A stretch of DNA of 64,000 nt from Lutispora sp003527145 (GTDB lineage Bacteria > Bacillota > Clostridia > Lutisporales > Lutisporaceae), in the NCBI GenBank assembly GCA_029983695.1, contig JASBZB010000016.1, forward strand, positions 1-64,000, written 5' to 3'. The notes beneath the pieces are model-generated. The model saw only the letters and a list, made by a program, of their open reading frames with translations, was not told where the DNA came from and did not search any database. Each line of letters starts with the position of its first letter. Positions within the stretch are counted from its first letter, which is position 1. A program made the position numbers and the translations under genes. This document shows, piece by piece, positions 25,866 to 34,840 of this stretch.

Positions 25866-28092
25866 GCAGGCTTTTATAGATCGCTTTTTTAAGCTTTTTT
25901 TGCTGTTCATAATGATCCTTGCACTTTCCATGGGTATAAGAGATTATTTCTCTATGGATATAAGCTTTATTGATTTGCTTCTTTACGATCTCATCCTTGT
26001 GCTTGCAACGTCATTGCTATACAGTTTCCCTCAGATTATCGGATGGGGTATTCTTGCTTCTGCAGCTGCAGCAGTATATATGAAATATTATCACGGCCAG
26101 TTATTTGACAAGATGCTGAGGGAGGCTCTTCTTTTCTTGCAGTGGCTTCCTGCTTACATCGCCGGATATGCTGTATATTTGGAGGAATACAGCATTCAAC
26201 TGCTGATAACCATACTGTTTTTTTCAGCCGGCCTGATGTCGGTGCTTGTCTTTTCAAAAATAAATAAGCTGGTAGTCACTGCCATCGGCATCATTGTTTT
26301 TTCCTTCTTCTGGTTTACATATGTAGAAAAGGCCAAGTTATATCTGATGATTTACTTCTTTTCATCTCTTATATTGCATTCCTACAGCTTATGGGAGAAA
26401 AAGAAAGGGGAATGGAGCAGCAGAGACATCCCCATATCATTGAGCTTCTATAGCAGCTGGATAATAAGTGCATTGCTGCTCATAGGATTTTCTATATTTT
26501 TCATGCTCATGCTGCCCTTAAATATCAGACCTCTGAGGGTAACGGCCATCAATAATTTTATGATGCGGAACTTTCCCTTCGTTGAGCAATGGAAAAACAG
26601 CTCGGAAGAAAGCTATGGATACAGTTTCAGATTCAGCCTGTCCACTGCTGTGTATAACGGTAAAAAATTAGGAGGGCCCATTAGCTTTAGCGGAATACGC
26701 ATGCTGACTTTAAAGAGCGATCTGAAAAGCAATCTGTATCTTCGCGGCAGCGTTTATGATAAATATACAGGCTTTAATTGGAATAAATCCAGAAAGGTAT
26801 CTCAGCCATATGAGAGGGATAAGCCTGATGATCTGCCTCCAAAACTAAAATATAGGGAAGTGAAGATGGAAATAAAGCCTGAAAGGCTGGTTTCATCCAC
26901 CTTCTTTAGTGCTCTGTATCCTGCTGGGATCGGATATGATGGAGATAAGATTTTTATCAATCAAGACTTTGAGCTTTATGGAGGAAATCTGATTTCCAGC
27001 GGCACAAGCTATGAAATAAAGAGCAAAGTACCGCTTTTATCGGAAAGGATGCTCAGAACCCAGTTCTCATATGCAGATGAAGACATGATGAAGCAGTATC
27101 TCAAGCTGCCCCAGGGCATCCCGGGCAGGGTAAAAAAATTGGTGGAAGAACTGACATGGGATAAAAGCAGCAATTATGATAAAGCAAAGGCCATAGCAGA
27201 TTATCTGAGAAAAAATCATATCTATACTTTAAAACCTGGAAAAGTGCCAGAAGATAAGGATTTTATTGACTATTTTCTATTTGAGAAAAAAGAAGGCTAT
27301 TGCACCTACTTTGCCACTTCAATGGCCGTTATGCTCAGATTGGCAGGGATTCCTTCAAGATATGTGGAGGGTTTCCTGATAAAGCCCGAAGGACAAGGCA
27401 AAAAAACATATGATGTGCTCGATAGCGAGGCCCATGCTTGGGTAGAGGCTAACTTAGGGGAATATGGCTGGGTAACCTTTGAGCCCACGCCTGCCTACGA
27501 GGATGTTAAGCCGGAGGAACTTCCGGAAGATGGAGGGACAGGTGAGGCCCCCCAAAGCAATGGAAACGATCTTCCGTCCTTTTCTCAAGATGCCGTAAAC
27601 AAGTCCCGCAGAGAAAAGGAACTGCTGGAAGAAGACATATATACCGGTGAAGATTCAAAAATCAAAGGCGATGACAAGAGCACGTTCATCACAATATTTA
27701 TTTTTATAATTTCAGCTTTTGTTTTATCAAGAATTTTTTATGGCATCATCAGAATTAATATATTTAAATTTATGAAATTGAAAAATTCCAAAAAATTTGC
27801 CGAAAGTTATATAAAGCAAGTGATCTGGATGCTGGAAAGAGCCAATAGGAAGAAATATGACAGTGAAACCTTTAGAGAGTTCATAAACAGCGCATCTGGC
27901 GCTTTCGAGCTGGATAAGGATAGCTGTGAATATATTATTTCAACTATTGAGGGCATAATATACGGAGAAAAAACTATAGAATATGCGGAAGCATATGAAC
28001 TAAAGAGCTTTGGAGAACGTCTGAGGAAGAATATTAAAGCAAAACTGGGCATAATGGAGTATATCTTGAATTTTTATTTTGGCAAGCCATAA
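25858..28092 (+). CDS. Transglutaminase-like membrane protein (TgpA type)
   Basis: A protein of 744 residues. The first about 220 residues contain six or seven helices. An extracellular part with a transglutaminase-like protease fold follows: catalytic Cys in KKEGYCTYFATSMAVMLR (about residue 482), His in SEAHAWVEA and Asp/Glu in GWVTFEPTPAY. One more helix near 605-625 precedes a cytoplasmic C-terminal domain of about 110 residues (DUF4129-like). It completes the MoxR-DUF58 operon. The Cys-His-acid triad appears intact, so it may be a peptidase or transamidase. Confidence 0.9.
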   Translation: MRKQAFIDRFFKLFLLFIMILALSMGIRDYFSMDISFIDLLLYDLILVLATSLLYSFPQIIGWGILASAAAAVYMKYYHGQLFDKMLREALLFLQWLPAYIAGYAVYLEEYSIQLLITILFFSAGLMSVLVFSKINKLVVTAIGIIVFSFFWFTYVEKAKLYLMIYFFSSLILHSYSLWEKKKGEWSSRDIPISLSFYSSWIISALLLIGFSIFFMLMLPLNIRPLRVTAINNFMMRNFPFVEQWKNSSEESYGYSFRFSLSTAVYNGKKLGGPISFSGIRMLTLKSDLKSNLYLRGSVYDKYTGFNWNKSRKVSQPYERDKPDDLPPKLKYREVKMEIKPERLVSSTFFSALYPAGIGYDGDKIFINQDFELYGGNLISSGTSYEIKSKVPLLSERMLRTQFSYADEDMMKQYLKLPQGIPGRVKKLVEELTWDKSSNYDKAKAIADYLRKNHIYTLKPGKVPEDKDFIDYFLFEKKEGYCTYFATSMAVMLRLAGIPSRYVEGFLIKPEGQGKKTYDVLDSEAHAWVEANLGEYGWVTFEPTPAYEDVKPEELPEDGGTGEAPQSNGNDLPSFSQDAVNKSRREKELLEEDIYTGEDSKIKGDDKSTFITIFIFIISAFVLSRIFYGIIRINIFKFMKLKNSKKFAESYIKQVIWMLERANRKKYDSETFREFINSASGAFELDKDSCEYIISTIEGIIYGEKTIEYAEAYELKSFGERLRKNIKAKLGIMEYILNFYFGKP

Positions 28093-28100
28093 AAAAATAT

Positions 28101-28129
28101 TTGTGCTTTAGCATTTGCTGTGATATAAT
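28101..28129 (+). promoter_or_regulatory. Promoter of the tRNA-Leu gene
   Basis: TTGTGC at 28101-28106, a 17-base spacer and TATAAT at 28124-28129. The tRNA 5' end is 11 bases after the -10 box, so it would be transcribed with a very short leader. Confidence 0.75.
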
Positions 28130-28139
28130 ATTTTCGTTA

Positions 28140-28216
28140 GCGCGAGTGACGGAATTGGCATACGTATACGATTCAGGTTCGTAGTTTTGCGGGTTCAACT
28201 CCCGCCTCGCGCACCA
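28140..28216 (+). tRNA. tRNA-Leu (anticodon CAG) with short variable loop
   Basis: The cloverleaf folds by eye. The acceptor GCGCGAG pairs with CTCGCGC and the D stem is ACG/CGT. The anticodon stem TACGA/TCGTA has loop TTCAGGT (anticodon CAG), the T stem is GCGGG/CCCGC, the discriminator is A, and CCA is encoded. The length is 77 bases. Tertiary marks of leucine tRNAs in the D loop (AATTGGCA) are present. The variable region is only GTTTT, whereas bacterial leucine tRNAs normally have a long variable arm. A terminator hairpin follows at 28229. Confidence 0.85.
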
Positions 28217-28228
28217 TAATGAAAGCGA

Positions 28229-28252
28229 ATCACTCCTATGAGTGATTTTTTT
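28229..28252 (+). terminator. Intrinsic terminator after tRNA-Leu
   Basis: ATCACTC / GAGTGAT stem (28229-28235 and 28240-28246) with a 4-base loop, then TTTTTT. Confidence 0.85.
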
Positions 28253-28272
28253 ATATAGGCGAATGAATAGCT

Positions 28273-28378
28273 CGGGAGTTGAACGGGCGGAAAAGGAAAT
28301 GCGCCCTTTGGAAGCATTTTCCCGGCCAGGCGTGATAGCGAGCCAAAGCGAGCGGAGCAACTCCCGCCTCGCGCACCA
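28273..28378 (+). repeat. Structured element ending in a copy of the tRNA-Leu 3' end
   Basis: Positions 28358-28378 repeat exactly the last 21 bases of the tRNA (28196-28216, including CCA). CGGGAGTTGAAC at 28273-28284 is the inverted copy of part of the T arm, so the ends CGGGAGTTG and CAACTCCCG (28358-28366) can pair. Inside is a further hairpin GGAAATGC / GCATTTTCC (28295-28302 and 28314-28322) and a GC-rich AGCGAGCCAAAGCGAGCGGAG stretch. This looks like a mobile or recombination-derived sequence linked to the tRNA end. Reading frames over it on the minus strand are not genes. Confidence 0.65.
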
Positions 28379-28402
28379 AAAAGTTAAAAAGATGATTACA
28401 GG

Positions 28403-28432
28403 CCTTCTCGTATTGTACGGGAAGGTTTTTTA
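28403..28432 (+). terminator. Intrinsic terminator behind the tRNA-derived element
   Basis: CCTTCTCGTA / TACGGGAAGG (28403-28412 and 28416-28425) with a 3-base loop, then TTTTTTAT. It stands after the second tRNA 3' copy as the hairpin at 28229 does after the first. Confidence 0.8.
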
Positions 28433-28486
28433 TAATGCATAGGGAAGCATGATTGGGGTATGGAATTTGTAAGAGCATGAAATGTG

Positions 28487-28514
28487 TTGTAAAATAGTAT
28501 TGTAATTGTATAAT
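28487..28514 (+). promoter_or_regulatory. Promoter of the HAD/DUF362 gene group
   Basis: TTGTAA at 28487-28492, a 16-base spacer and TATAAT at 28509-28514, just ahead of AGGAGGA and the TTG start at 28530. Confidence 0.65.
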
Positions 28515-28529
28515 TCAGGAGGAGCTAAG

Positions 28530-29189
28530 TTGAAATACCGTTGTTTGATTTTAGATCATGACGATACCGCAGTCAAAAGTACGCCGGATATTCACTATCC
28601 GTCCTTTGTGGAAGCCCTAAGGGTATTAAGGCCCGATATGAAGCCTTTAAAGCTTGGGGAGTTTGTCCGCTATTGCTTTAATCCGGGGTTTTACGGGCTA
28701 TGCAAAGATATATTGAAATTCAGCGAGGAAGAGCAGCAATATCAATATGATATCTGGAAGAGGCACACAAAATCAAAGGTGCCAGGCTTTTATCCCGGCT
28801 TTGCCGATTTGGTAAAAAAATATAAAGAGTCGGGAGGAATAATATGCGTTGTTTCCCATTCGGAAAGCCCGCAGATCATAAGGGATTACATGTTAAACTG
28901 CGGCTTGTCTCCTGATTTGATATTCGGTTGGGAGCTGGAAGAAGAGCAGAGGAAGCCTAACCCATATCCAATCCTGGAAATCATGAGGAGATTCAGCCTG
29001 GAAAATCGCAATATATTGGTGGTAGACGATTCAAAGCCCGGCTTGGATATGGCAAGGAGCTGCAATATTGAATTCGCAGGAGCAGGATGGTCTCATGTGA
29101 TTCCGGAAATAAAAGATTACATGAAAGCAAATTCTGACCACTATTTCCCTACCGTGGACTCTTTGGAAAGATTTATATTTTCAACATAA
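28530..29189 (+). CDS. HAD-superfamily hydrolase (phosphatase-like)
   Basis: A protein of 219 residues that starts at TTG 28530 behind AGGAGGA. HAD motif I is LILDHDDTAVKS with both Asp residues, motif II CVVSHSES, the Lys of motif III lies in EEQRKPNPYP and motif IV is VVDDSKPG. A helical cap of the beta-phosphoglucomutase/phosphoglycolate phosphatase type lies between motifs I and II. The substrate is unknown. A second, unrelated HAD gene lies about 100 bases downstream. Confidence 0.85.
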   Translation: MKYRCLILDHDDTAVKSTPDIHYPSFVEALRVLRPDMKPLKLGEFVRYCFNPGFYGLCKDILKFSEEEQQYQYDIWKRHTKSKVPGFYPGFADLVKKYKESGGIICVVSHSESPQIIRDYMLNCGLSPDLIFGWELEEEQRKPNPYPILEIMRRFSLENRNILVVDDSKPGLDMARSCNIEFAGAGWSHVIPEIKDYMKANSDHYFPTVDSLERFIFST

Positions 29190-29287
29190 GTCCGGGTATG
29201 AGCTCACATAGCATATTCCTTGTAATACCAACAAAGTAATAATAGAATAAAATTATGACTATTTCTGAGACGAGAGGGAGAATTGCA

Positions 29288-30124
29288 ATGTTATCAGAAC
29301 AAAACAAATACAAAATGATAGTAATGGATATGGATTATACTCTTTTGAACAAACAGAAAGAGGTTTCTCCGAGAAATAAAGAAGCCCTGGCTGAAGCGGC
29401 AAAAAAAGGAGTTCATCTTGTCGTAGCCACAGGAAGGATATATTCCTCAGCCAGGTTTTATACAAGACTTCTTGGCATAAACACTCCAATAATCGCTAGT
29501 AATGGCGCAATAATAAGAGAAGATTATACCAACAATATAATGTTTCAAAGCATTCTCTTGGATGAAGTCGCTTTGGAAATGATAACGCTGTGCAAGAGCA
29601 GCGGCTTATATTGCCATCTTTACTCCCAGGATACGGTATATACTGAGAAGATAGTGAATATTTCACAAAAATATACTGAATGGAATCAAAGCTTGAGGGA
29701 AGAAGACCGCATAAATGTGAGGGTGGTAGAATCCTTGGAAAAGACGGTAAAGGAGGAAAAGGGCAAGATATTGAAGGCCGTAGTAGTGGATGACGATGAA
29801 AAAAGGCTTGCCGGGATAAGACAGGAAATATTGAGCACCGGGAAGGTGTCTGTGAGTCAATCTTTGAGAGATAATCTGGAGGTCATGAATAAGGGTATAA
29901 ATAAAGGCAATGCCATAAGGATTTTAGGAGAGATATATGGCATAAAAAGAGAAGAGATAATAGCCATGGGCGATAATGAAAATGATATAAGCATGATAGA
30001 ATATGCCGGGATGGGCATAGCCATGGGCAATGCAGTGGATGATTTGAAGAAGAAGGCGGATTATATAACCGCTTGTTATGACGAAGATGGAGTTGCACAA
30101 GCGATAGAGAAGCTTGTATTATAA
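29288..30124 (+). CDS. Cof-type HAD-IIB phosphatase
   Basis: A protein of 278 residues. Motif I is VMDMDYTLLNKQKEV, motif II VVATGR, the late motif III Lys lies near NKGNAIRILGEIYGIKREE and motif IV is AMGDNENDISMIEYAGMGIAMGNA. The Cof/IIB cap occupies about residues 85-190. Such enzymes hydrolyse sugar phosphates or cofactor precursors such as HMP-PP and PLP. ATG 29288 is chosen because GAGAGGGAG precedes it. The DUF362 gene follows within 15 bases. Confidence 0.9.
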   Translation: MLSEQNKYKMIVMDMDYTLLNKQKEVSPRNKEALAEAAKKGVHLVVATGRIYSSARFYTRLLGINTPIIASNGAIIREDYTNNIMFQSILLDEVALEMITLCKSSGLYCHLYSQDTVYTEKIVNISQKYTEWNQSLREEDRINVRVVESLEKTVKEEKGKILKAVVVDDDEKRLAGIRQEILSTGKVSVSQSLRDNLEVMNKGINKGNAIRILGEIYGIKREEIIAMGDNENDISMIEYAGMGIAMGNAVDDLKKKADYITACYDEDGVAQAIEKLVL

Positions 30125-30139
30125 GGGGTGCATAATGAA

Positions 30140-31285
30140 TTGGATCGAGTGAGCATAGTAAAATGCAGCGATTATAAATATGATCAGGTAGATAAGGCAG
30201 TAGCCCAATCCCTTGATGCATTAAAAGGGTTAAAGGACAAAATCAAACCGGGAAGCAATGCCTTGGTGAAGGTCAATTTGCTTAAGAAGAACAGCCCTGA
30301 TGACGCGGTGACTACTCATCCTGCAGTGGCAGAGGCTATCGTACGATACCTTCAGAAGCTGGGCTGCAATGTGACCCTGGGTGATAGCCCCGGAGGGCCG
30401 TATACAGAATGGATGCTGAGAGGTATATATAAAGCTACAGGTATGGCAGAGGTTGCCCAAAGGACAAACTGCAGCCTGAATTATGACGTATCCGTAACGG
30501 AGATACATAATGAATGTGGAAGAATGTTGAAAAACATGCAGGTCATCAAGGTTGCGGAGGATGCGGATTTTATTGTATCTGCTGCAAAGCTTAAGACACA
30601 TGCCATGATGACCTATACTGGAGCTGTTAAAAATCTTTTTGGACTGATACCCGGCATCATAAAAGCTGATTATCATTTCAAAATGAATGACTTGGGAAAC
30701 TTTGCAGCCCATCTTGTAGATATATGTGAATATGCAAAGCCGTTGTTTTCCGTTATAGATGGGATTGACGGCATGGAGGGCGATGGGCCTTCTGCCGGAG
30801 ACAAAAGGCATGCAGGGGTGATCATGGCTTCCGAGAATCCATATGCTTTGGATTTCAGTGCCTTGAGAATGATAGGAATAAGTCCGGAGACGGTGCCGAC
30901 GGTTGCGGAAGCCAAAAATCGCGGCTTGTTTTCCTGTGATGATAATGATATAGAGTACACTTGCCTGAAGCCTTCGGAGATAGATATCAAGCCTTTTAAA
31001 AAGCCGAAATCCCTGGATATAAACTTTGTTGGAGGAAGGATACCGGGTTTTGTTGAGAAATGGGCATTGAATAATTTAAGGCCTAAGCCGGTATTTGATC
31101 CGGATATCTGCATCGCGTGCGGTATCTGCAAGGAAAGCTGTCCGCCAAAGGTTATCAATATGGACAGCGGCAAACCTGTGGCGGATTTAGATAAATGTAT
31201 AAGATGTTTTTGCTGCCATGAGCTTTGCCCCAAAAAAGCGATAAATATAAAAAAGCATTGGATATATGACAGGCTATTCAGATAA
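30140..31285 (+). CDS. DUF362 domain protein with C-terminal 2x[4Fe-4S] ferredoxin
   Basis: A protein of 381 residues. The DUF362 part (about 1-300) shows VKVNLLKKNSPDDAVTTHPA, AKLKTHAMMTYTGAVKNLFG and the GIDGMEGDGPSAGDKRHAG stretch. The C-terminus holds two 4Fe-4S motifs: CIACGICKESCPPKV and CIRCFCCHELCPKKA. Proteins of this layout are common in anaerobes; the role is unknown, probably redox. TTG 30140 fits the AAGGGGTG site better than GTG 30128. It may be co-transcribed with the Cof-type phosphatase. Confidence 0.88.
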   Translation: MDRVSIVKCSDYKYDQVDKAVAQSLDALKGLKDKIKPGSNALVKVNLLKKNSPDDAVTTHPAVAEAIVRYLQKLGCNVTLGDSPGGPYTEWMLRGIYKATGMAEVAQRTNCSLNYDVSVTEIHNECGRMLKNMQVIKVAEDADFIVSAAKLKTHAMMTYTGAVKNLFGLIPGIIKADYHFKMNDLGNFAAHLVDICEYAKPLFSVIDGIDGMEGDGPSAGDKRHAGVIMASENPYALDFSALRMIGISPETVPTVAEAKNRGLFSCDDNDIEYTCLKPSEIDIKPFKKPKSLDINFVGGRIPGFVEKWALNNLRPKPVFDPDICIACGICKESCPPKVINMDSGKPVADLDKCIRCFCCHELCPKKAINIKKHWIYDRLFR

Positions 31286-31299
31286 GCCTGTCTTTTTTT
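31268..31299 (+). terminator. Intrinsic terminator after the DUF362 gene
   Basis: GACAGGCT / AGCCTGTC stem (31268-31275 and 31285-31292), 9-base loop, then TTTTTTT; it overlaps the end of the coding region. Confidence 0.88.
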
Positions 31300-31313
31300 G
31301 CTTATTAACATGT

Positions 31314-31342
31314 TTGAGACTTAGAAAATATTATGGTAAAAT
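31314..31342 (+). promoter_or_regulatory. Promoter of the double nucleotidase gene
   Basis: TTGAGA at 31314-31319, a 17-base spacer and TAAAAT at 31337-31342. Confidence 0.65.
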
Positions 31343-31408
31343 TAGCATAGATATGTATATATTCCTATAATCCACTATATACATAAAAAATTAGATGGAG
31401 GTATGAAA

Positions 31409-34400
31409 ATGAGAAAGGGATTAAAAAGGATAAGTATTTTACTTGTATTCCTCATGGTTCTTTCAATGATGTTGCCAATGAGCGCTGTTTTGGCGGAAGA
31501 TAATGATGCTAAAACAATTACTATATTGGGAACGAGCGATCTGCATGGAAGAATCTATCCGTGGGAATATGCAGCCGGAAAAGAAGATTTAAAATCAGGC
31601 TTTGCCAAGATTTATACTTTAGTAAAGCAGGAAAAGGCTGCAAATCCGAATACTCTTTTAGTTGACTGCGGCGATACTGTTCAAGGCAACTTGGCTGATC
31701 TATTCAACAGTCAACCTGTACATCCTATGGTCGAAGCATTAAATTACATGGGTTATGATGCTTGGACTATCGGCAATCATGAATTCAACTTCAATCTAGA
31801 CTTCTTAAATAGAAACACTGAAGCCTTCAAAGGAAGCGTGCTGGTTGCCAATATCTATAAGGAAGACGGTACTCGTGTTTTTGAACCATATAAAATATTT
31901 GAAAAAGACGGTGTGAGGATTGCTGTTGTAGGTATGACCGCACCTCATGTTCCTACCTGGGAGTCCGCTAATCCGGATCGCTTTAAGGGCATGACCTTTA
32001 CTGATCCGGTGGAAGAAGCTCAGAAGGTAATAAAAGAACTGGAAGGTAAATATGATGTTTTGATTGGAACCTTCCATTTAGGATCCACCCCTGAAAAAGG
32101 AACTACCGATGGCGCATTGCCGGTTGCAGAGGCAGTACCGGAGTTCGACGCAATATTCTGCGGACATGCCCATGCTAAATTTGATAATATTGAATCAAAA
32201 TCCGGAGTAAAGCTGATAGAACCGGGAAGCAATGGTGCAGCTTTGGCTAAAGTTGATGTAAATGTGGCCAAAGAAGATGGCAAGTGGATTGTAAAAGAAG
32301 TCACGACAAAGAATATAGATGTGACTGCAGATGTGGAAGCAGATAAAGGTATGCTGGAGAACTTTGCTTATGTAGATGAGAAATCTAAAAAAGAAGCAGC
32401 AAAAGAGGTTGGCAAAGTTACAGCCGATTTTGTAAAGGGCGTAGATTATTTTACCGGCGCCGACAAAATTACAACGGCTCCGAGAGCGCAGCTTGAAGAT
32501 AATGCCATCACAGATTTGATAAATGAAGTTCAAATGTATTATGCGAAGGCCGACATTTCTGCAGCGGCGCTGTTTGATATGGATGCAAATGTCAAAGCCG
32601 GTCCTTTTAGACTGCAGGATGCAGCCAAGATATATAAGTATGACAACAATACCTTAGTGGGATTAAATATTACCGGCAAGAACTTAAAAGAATACATGGA
32701 ATGGTCGGCAGGTTATTATAATCAGTACAAGGACGGAGATCTGACAATAAGCTTCAATCCTGACGTAAGAGCTTATAACTATGATATGTTCTCAGGAGTC
32801 AATTATGATATCGACATATCAAAGCCTGTAGGCAGCCGTATAGTCAACCTTACATATAAAGGCCAGCCTATAAAGGATGAGAGCATATATAAATTAGCTT
32901 TGAATGACTATCGTTTCGGAACATTGAAGAGCCTTAAACTGGCGACAGATGCTGATAAATACTATCCTACAAAGGATCAAGAAGGAAATCAGGAATCCAT
33001 GAGAGCCCTTGTTTTGAAGTATGTACAAGAGGTTAAGAAGGGCACTGTTACTCCTGCTGTAGATAATAATTGGAAGATAATAGGCACCAAATTTGATACG
33101 GAAAAGTACAAAGAGTACTATGACCAAATAAAATCCGGTAAAATCAAGATACCCGTATCCTTTGACGGAAGAACCCTTAATGTGAAGTCCGTCAATATTG
33201 ATGATCTGGCAAAGCTGGGCAAGGTCCCAAATACTAAGGTCATTTCACTATTGTCTGTAAATGATTTCCACGGCAATATCGTTGAAAGCGGAAAGAATCC
33301 CGGAGCAGCAAGATTGGCAGGGTATTTTAAAGCGCAGAAAGCAGCCAATCCCGAGGGAACAATAATTCTAAGCGCCGGGGATATGTACCAGGGTACAGCA
33401 GATTCCAATCTCATGTACGGAGTACCGGTTCAGGCTATCATGAACTATATAGGCTTTGATGCAATGGCCATGGGGAATCATGAGTTTGATTGGGGTATGG
33501 GAGCAATAAACAAGTGGAAATCATTGACTAAATTCCCGTTCCTTGCAGCAAATATAATTGACAAGAAAACAGGCGAGGTCGCTGATTTTGTAGAGCCATA
33601 CACAATAGTAGAGAGAAACGGTATAAAAGTAGGCATAATAGGAATAGCAACCCCTGAAACAATGACAAAGACAAAGGCTGAAATGGTAGAGCCCTATATA
33701 TTCAAAAATCCCGCTGAAACAGTCAGCGCCTTGGTGCCAAAAGTCAAAGAAGCCGGCGCAGATATCATTGTGGTGCTCAGCCATCTGGGTGCAATGCAGG
33801 ATAGCAAGACAAAGGAAATCACCGGTGAAGCGGCTGATTTTGCAAAAGCAGTCAATGGAGTGGATGCCATAATAACGGGTCACTCTCACCAGACAATCCA
33901 AGGCAGGATTAACGGTATACCTGTAGTGCAGGCATATTATAATGGCAGATCCGTTGCCCATATCGATCTATATCTGGATGCTGAGAAGAAGGTTACAAGG
34001 AGCGAATTCTTCGTCGATGCCAATGTAATCAAAGCTCCAGAGGATGAACAAATGAAAGGTTATCTAAGATTCATCGGAAATGAGCTGTCGCCGATCAAGA
34101 ATGTACTGCTGGGTAAAGCATCTTCTGCTTTGAATCATGATACTGCCGTAACTCAGGTATCTCCTGTAGGAAATTTTGTGGCGGATGTAATGAGAAAGGC
34201 TGCCAAGGCTGACATAGCGATTCAAAATGGCGGTGGACTGAGAAGAGATATCCCTGAAGGAGATATTACCATGGGCCTTATGTACGAGCTCCTGCCCTTC
34301 GATAATACATTGTTTACCTTTGATTTGACAGGGAAGCAGGTTAAAGAAGCTATAGAGCATGGTATAATATTAAACAATGAAAAGACATTCAGATCAGGCC

Positions 34401-34726
34401 AATTCTCCGGGCTAAAGGTTAAATATGACTCGGCCAAAGCAAGGGGAGAGAGAATAGTTGAAATTACATTGCTGGATGGGAGCCCGCTCGCAGACGACAA
34501 GGTTTATAAGGTTGTAACCAATGACTTCCAGGCAACCGGCGGAGATGAATACGTAATGTTTAAAGAAGGCAAGAATACTTTTGACACAAACATTCCGATA
34601 AGAGATGTTGTCGTAGATGAGATAAAGAAATTGAAGGTCATCAATCCTGTGGAAGATGACAGGTTAATAGATGTAGCAGGGAAAACCAGCATGGTCATAC
34701 CTTTTGACTTTGATTTGGCAGCATAA
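31409..34726 (+). CDS. Secreted double-module 5'-nucleotidase / 2',3'-cyclic phosphodiesterase
   Basis: A protein of 1105 residues with a signal peptide (ending near AVLAEDN, about residue 30). Two complete metallophosphatase modules of the UshA/CpdB type follow in tandem. Module 1 shows GTSDLHGRIYPWEY, DCGDTVQGN, IGNHEFNFN and CGHAHAKF. Module 2 shows SVNDFHGNIVE, SAGDMYQGTAD, GNHEFDWGMG and GHSHQT. Each is followed by a nucleotide-binding C-terminal domain; the one after module 2 has NGGGLRRDIPEGDI. Metal ligands look intact in both. It should release phosphate and nucleosides from extracellular nucleotides. No LPXTG or S-layer anchor is seen. ATG 31409 is 7 bases from GGAGG; ATG 31403 is too close. 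Confidence 0.9.
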   Translation: MRKGLKRISILLVFLMVLSMMLPMSAVLAEDNDAKTITILGTSDLHGRIYPWEYAAGKEDLKSGFAKIYTLVKQEKAANPNTLLVDCGDTVQGNLADLFNSQPVHPMVEALNYMGYDAWTIGNHEFNFNLDFLNRNTEAFKGSVLVANIYKEDGTRVFEPYKIFEKDGVRIAVVGMTAPHVPTWESANPDRFKGMTFTDPVEEAQKVIKELEGKYDVLIGTFHLGSTPEKGTTDGALPVAEAVPEFDAIFCGHAHAKFDNIESKSGVKLIEPGSNGAALAKVDVNVAKEDGKWIVKEVTTKNIDVTADVEADKGMLENFAYVDEKSKKEAAKEVGKVTADFVKGVDYFTGADKITTAPRAQLEDNAITDLINEVQMYYAKADISAAALFDMDANVKAGPFRLQDAAKIYKYDNNTLVGLNITGKNLKEYMEWSAGYYNQYKDGDLTISFNPDVRAYNYDMFSGVNYDIDISKPVGSRIVNLTYKGQPIKDESIYKLALNDYRFGTLKSLKLATDADKYYPTKDQEGNQESMRALVLKYVQEVKKGTVTPAVDNNWKIIGTKFDTEKYKEYYDQIKSGKIKIPVSFDGRTLNVKSVNIDDLAKLGKVPNTKVISLLSVNDFHGNIVESGKNPGAARLAGYFKAQKAANPEGTIILSAGDMYQGTADSNLMYGVPVQAIMNYIGFDAMAMGNHEFDWGMGAINKWKSLTKFPFLAANIIDKKTGEVADFVEPYTIVERNGIKVGIIGIATPETMTKTKAEMVEPYIFKNPAETVSALVPKVKEAGADIIVVLSHLGAMQDSKTKEITGEAADFAKAVNGVDAIITGHSHQTIQGRINGIPVVQAYYNGRSVAHIDLYLDAEKKVTRSEFFVDANVIKAPEDEQMKGYLRFIGNELSPIKNVLLGKASSALNHDTAVTQVSPVGNFVADVMRKAAKADIAIQNGGGLRRDIPEGDITMGLMYELLPFDNTLFTFDLTGKQVKEAIEHGIILNNEKTFRSGQFSGLKVKYDSAKARGERIVEITLLDGSPLADDKVYKVVTNDFQATGGDEYVMFKEGKNTFDTNIPIRDVVVDEIKKLKVINPVEDDRLIDVAGKTSMVIPFDFDLAA

Positions 34727-34750
34727 GATAATAATAGGATTACAAGTAAG

Positions 34751-34779
34751 AAAGGTGCATAAGCGCCTTTCTTTTTTTC
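34751..34779 (+). terminator. Intrinsic terminator after the nucleotidase gene
   Basis: AAAGGTGC / GCGCCTTT stem (34751-34758 and 34763-34770, one G-T pair) with a 4-base loop, then CTTTTTTT. Confidence 0.85.
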
Positions 34780-34781
34780 TC

Positions 34782-34810
34782 TTGTAGAAAGCCTGGCGAT
34801 TTTGTATTAT
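34782..34810 (+). promoter_or_regulatory. Promoter of the trmL-degV operon
   Basis: TTGTAG at 34782-34787, a 17-base spacer and TATTAT at 34805-34810. Confidence 0.55.
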
Positions 34811-34840
34811 ATATATAGACTTACAAGGGAGATGTTATGC

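Noticed and set aside
28196..28378. A CRISPR-like or genomic-island boundary
   Set aside because: There are only two copies of the 21-base repeat, no array, and no integrase gene nearby; a full island is not supported.
28034..28478. Minus- and plus-strand frames of 66-108 codons across the tRNA region
   Set aside because: They run through the tRNA, two terminators and the structured repeat. They are by-products of GC-rich non-coding DNA.
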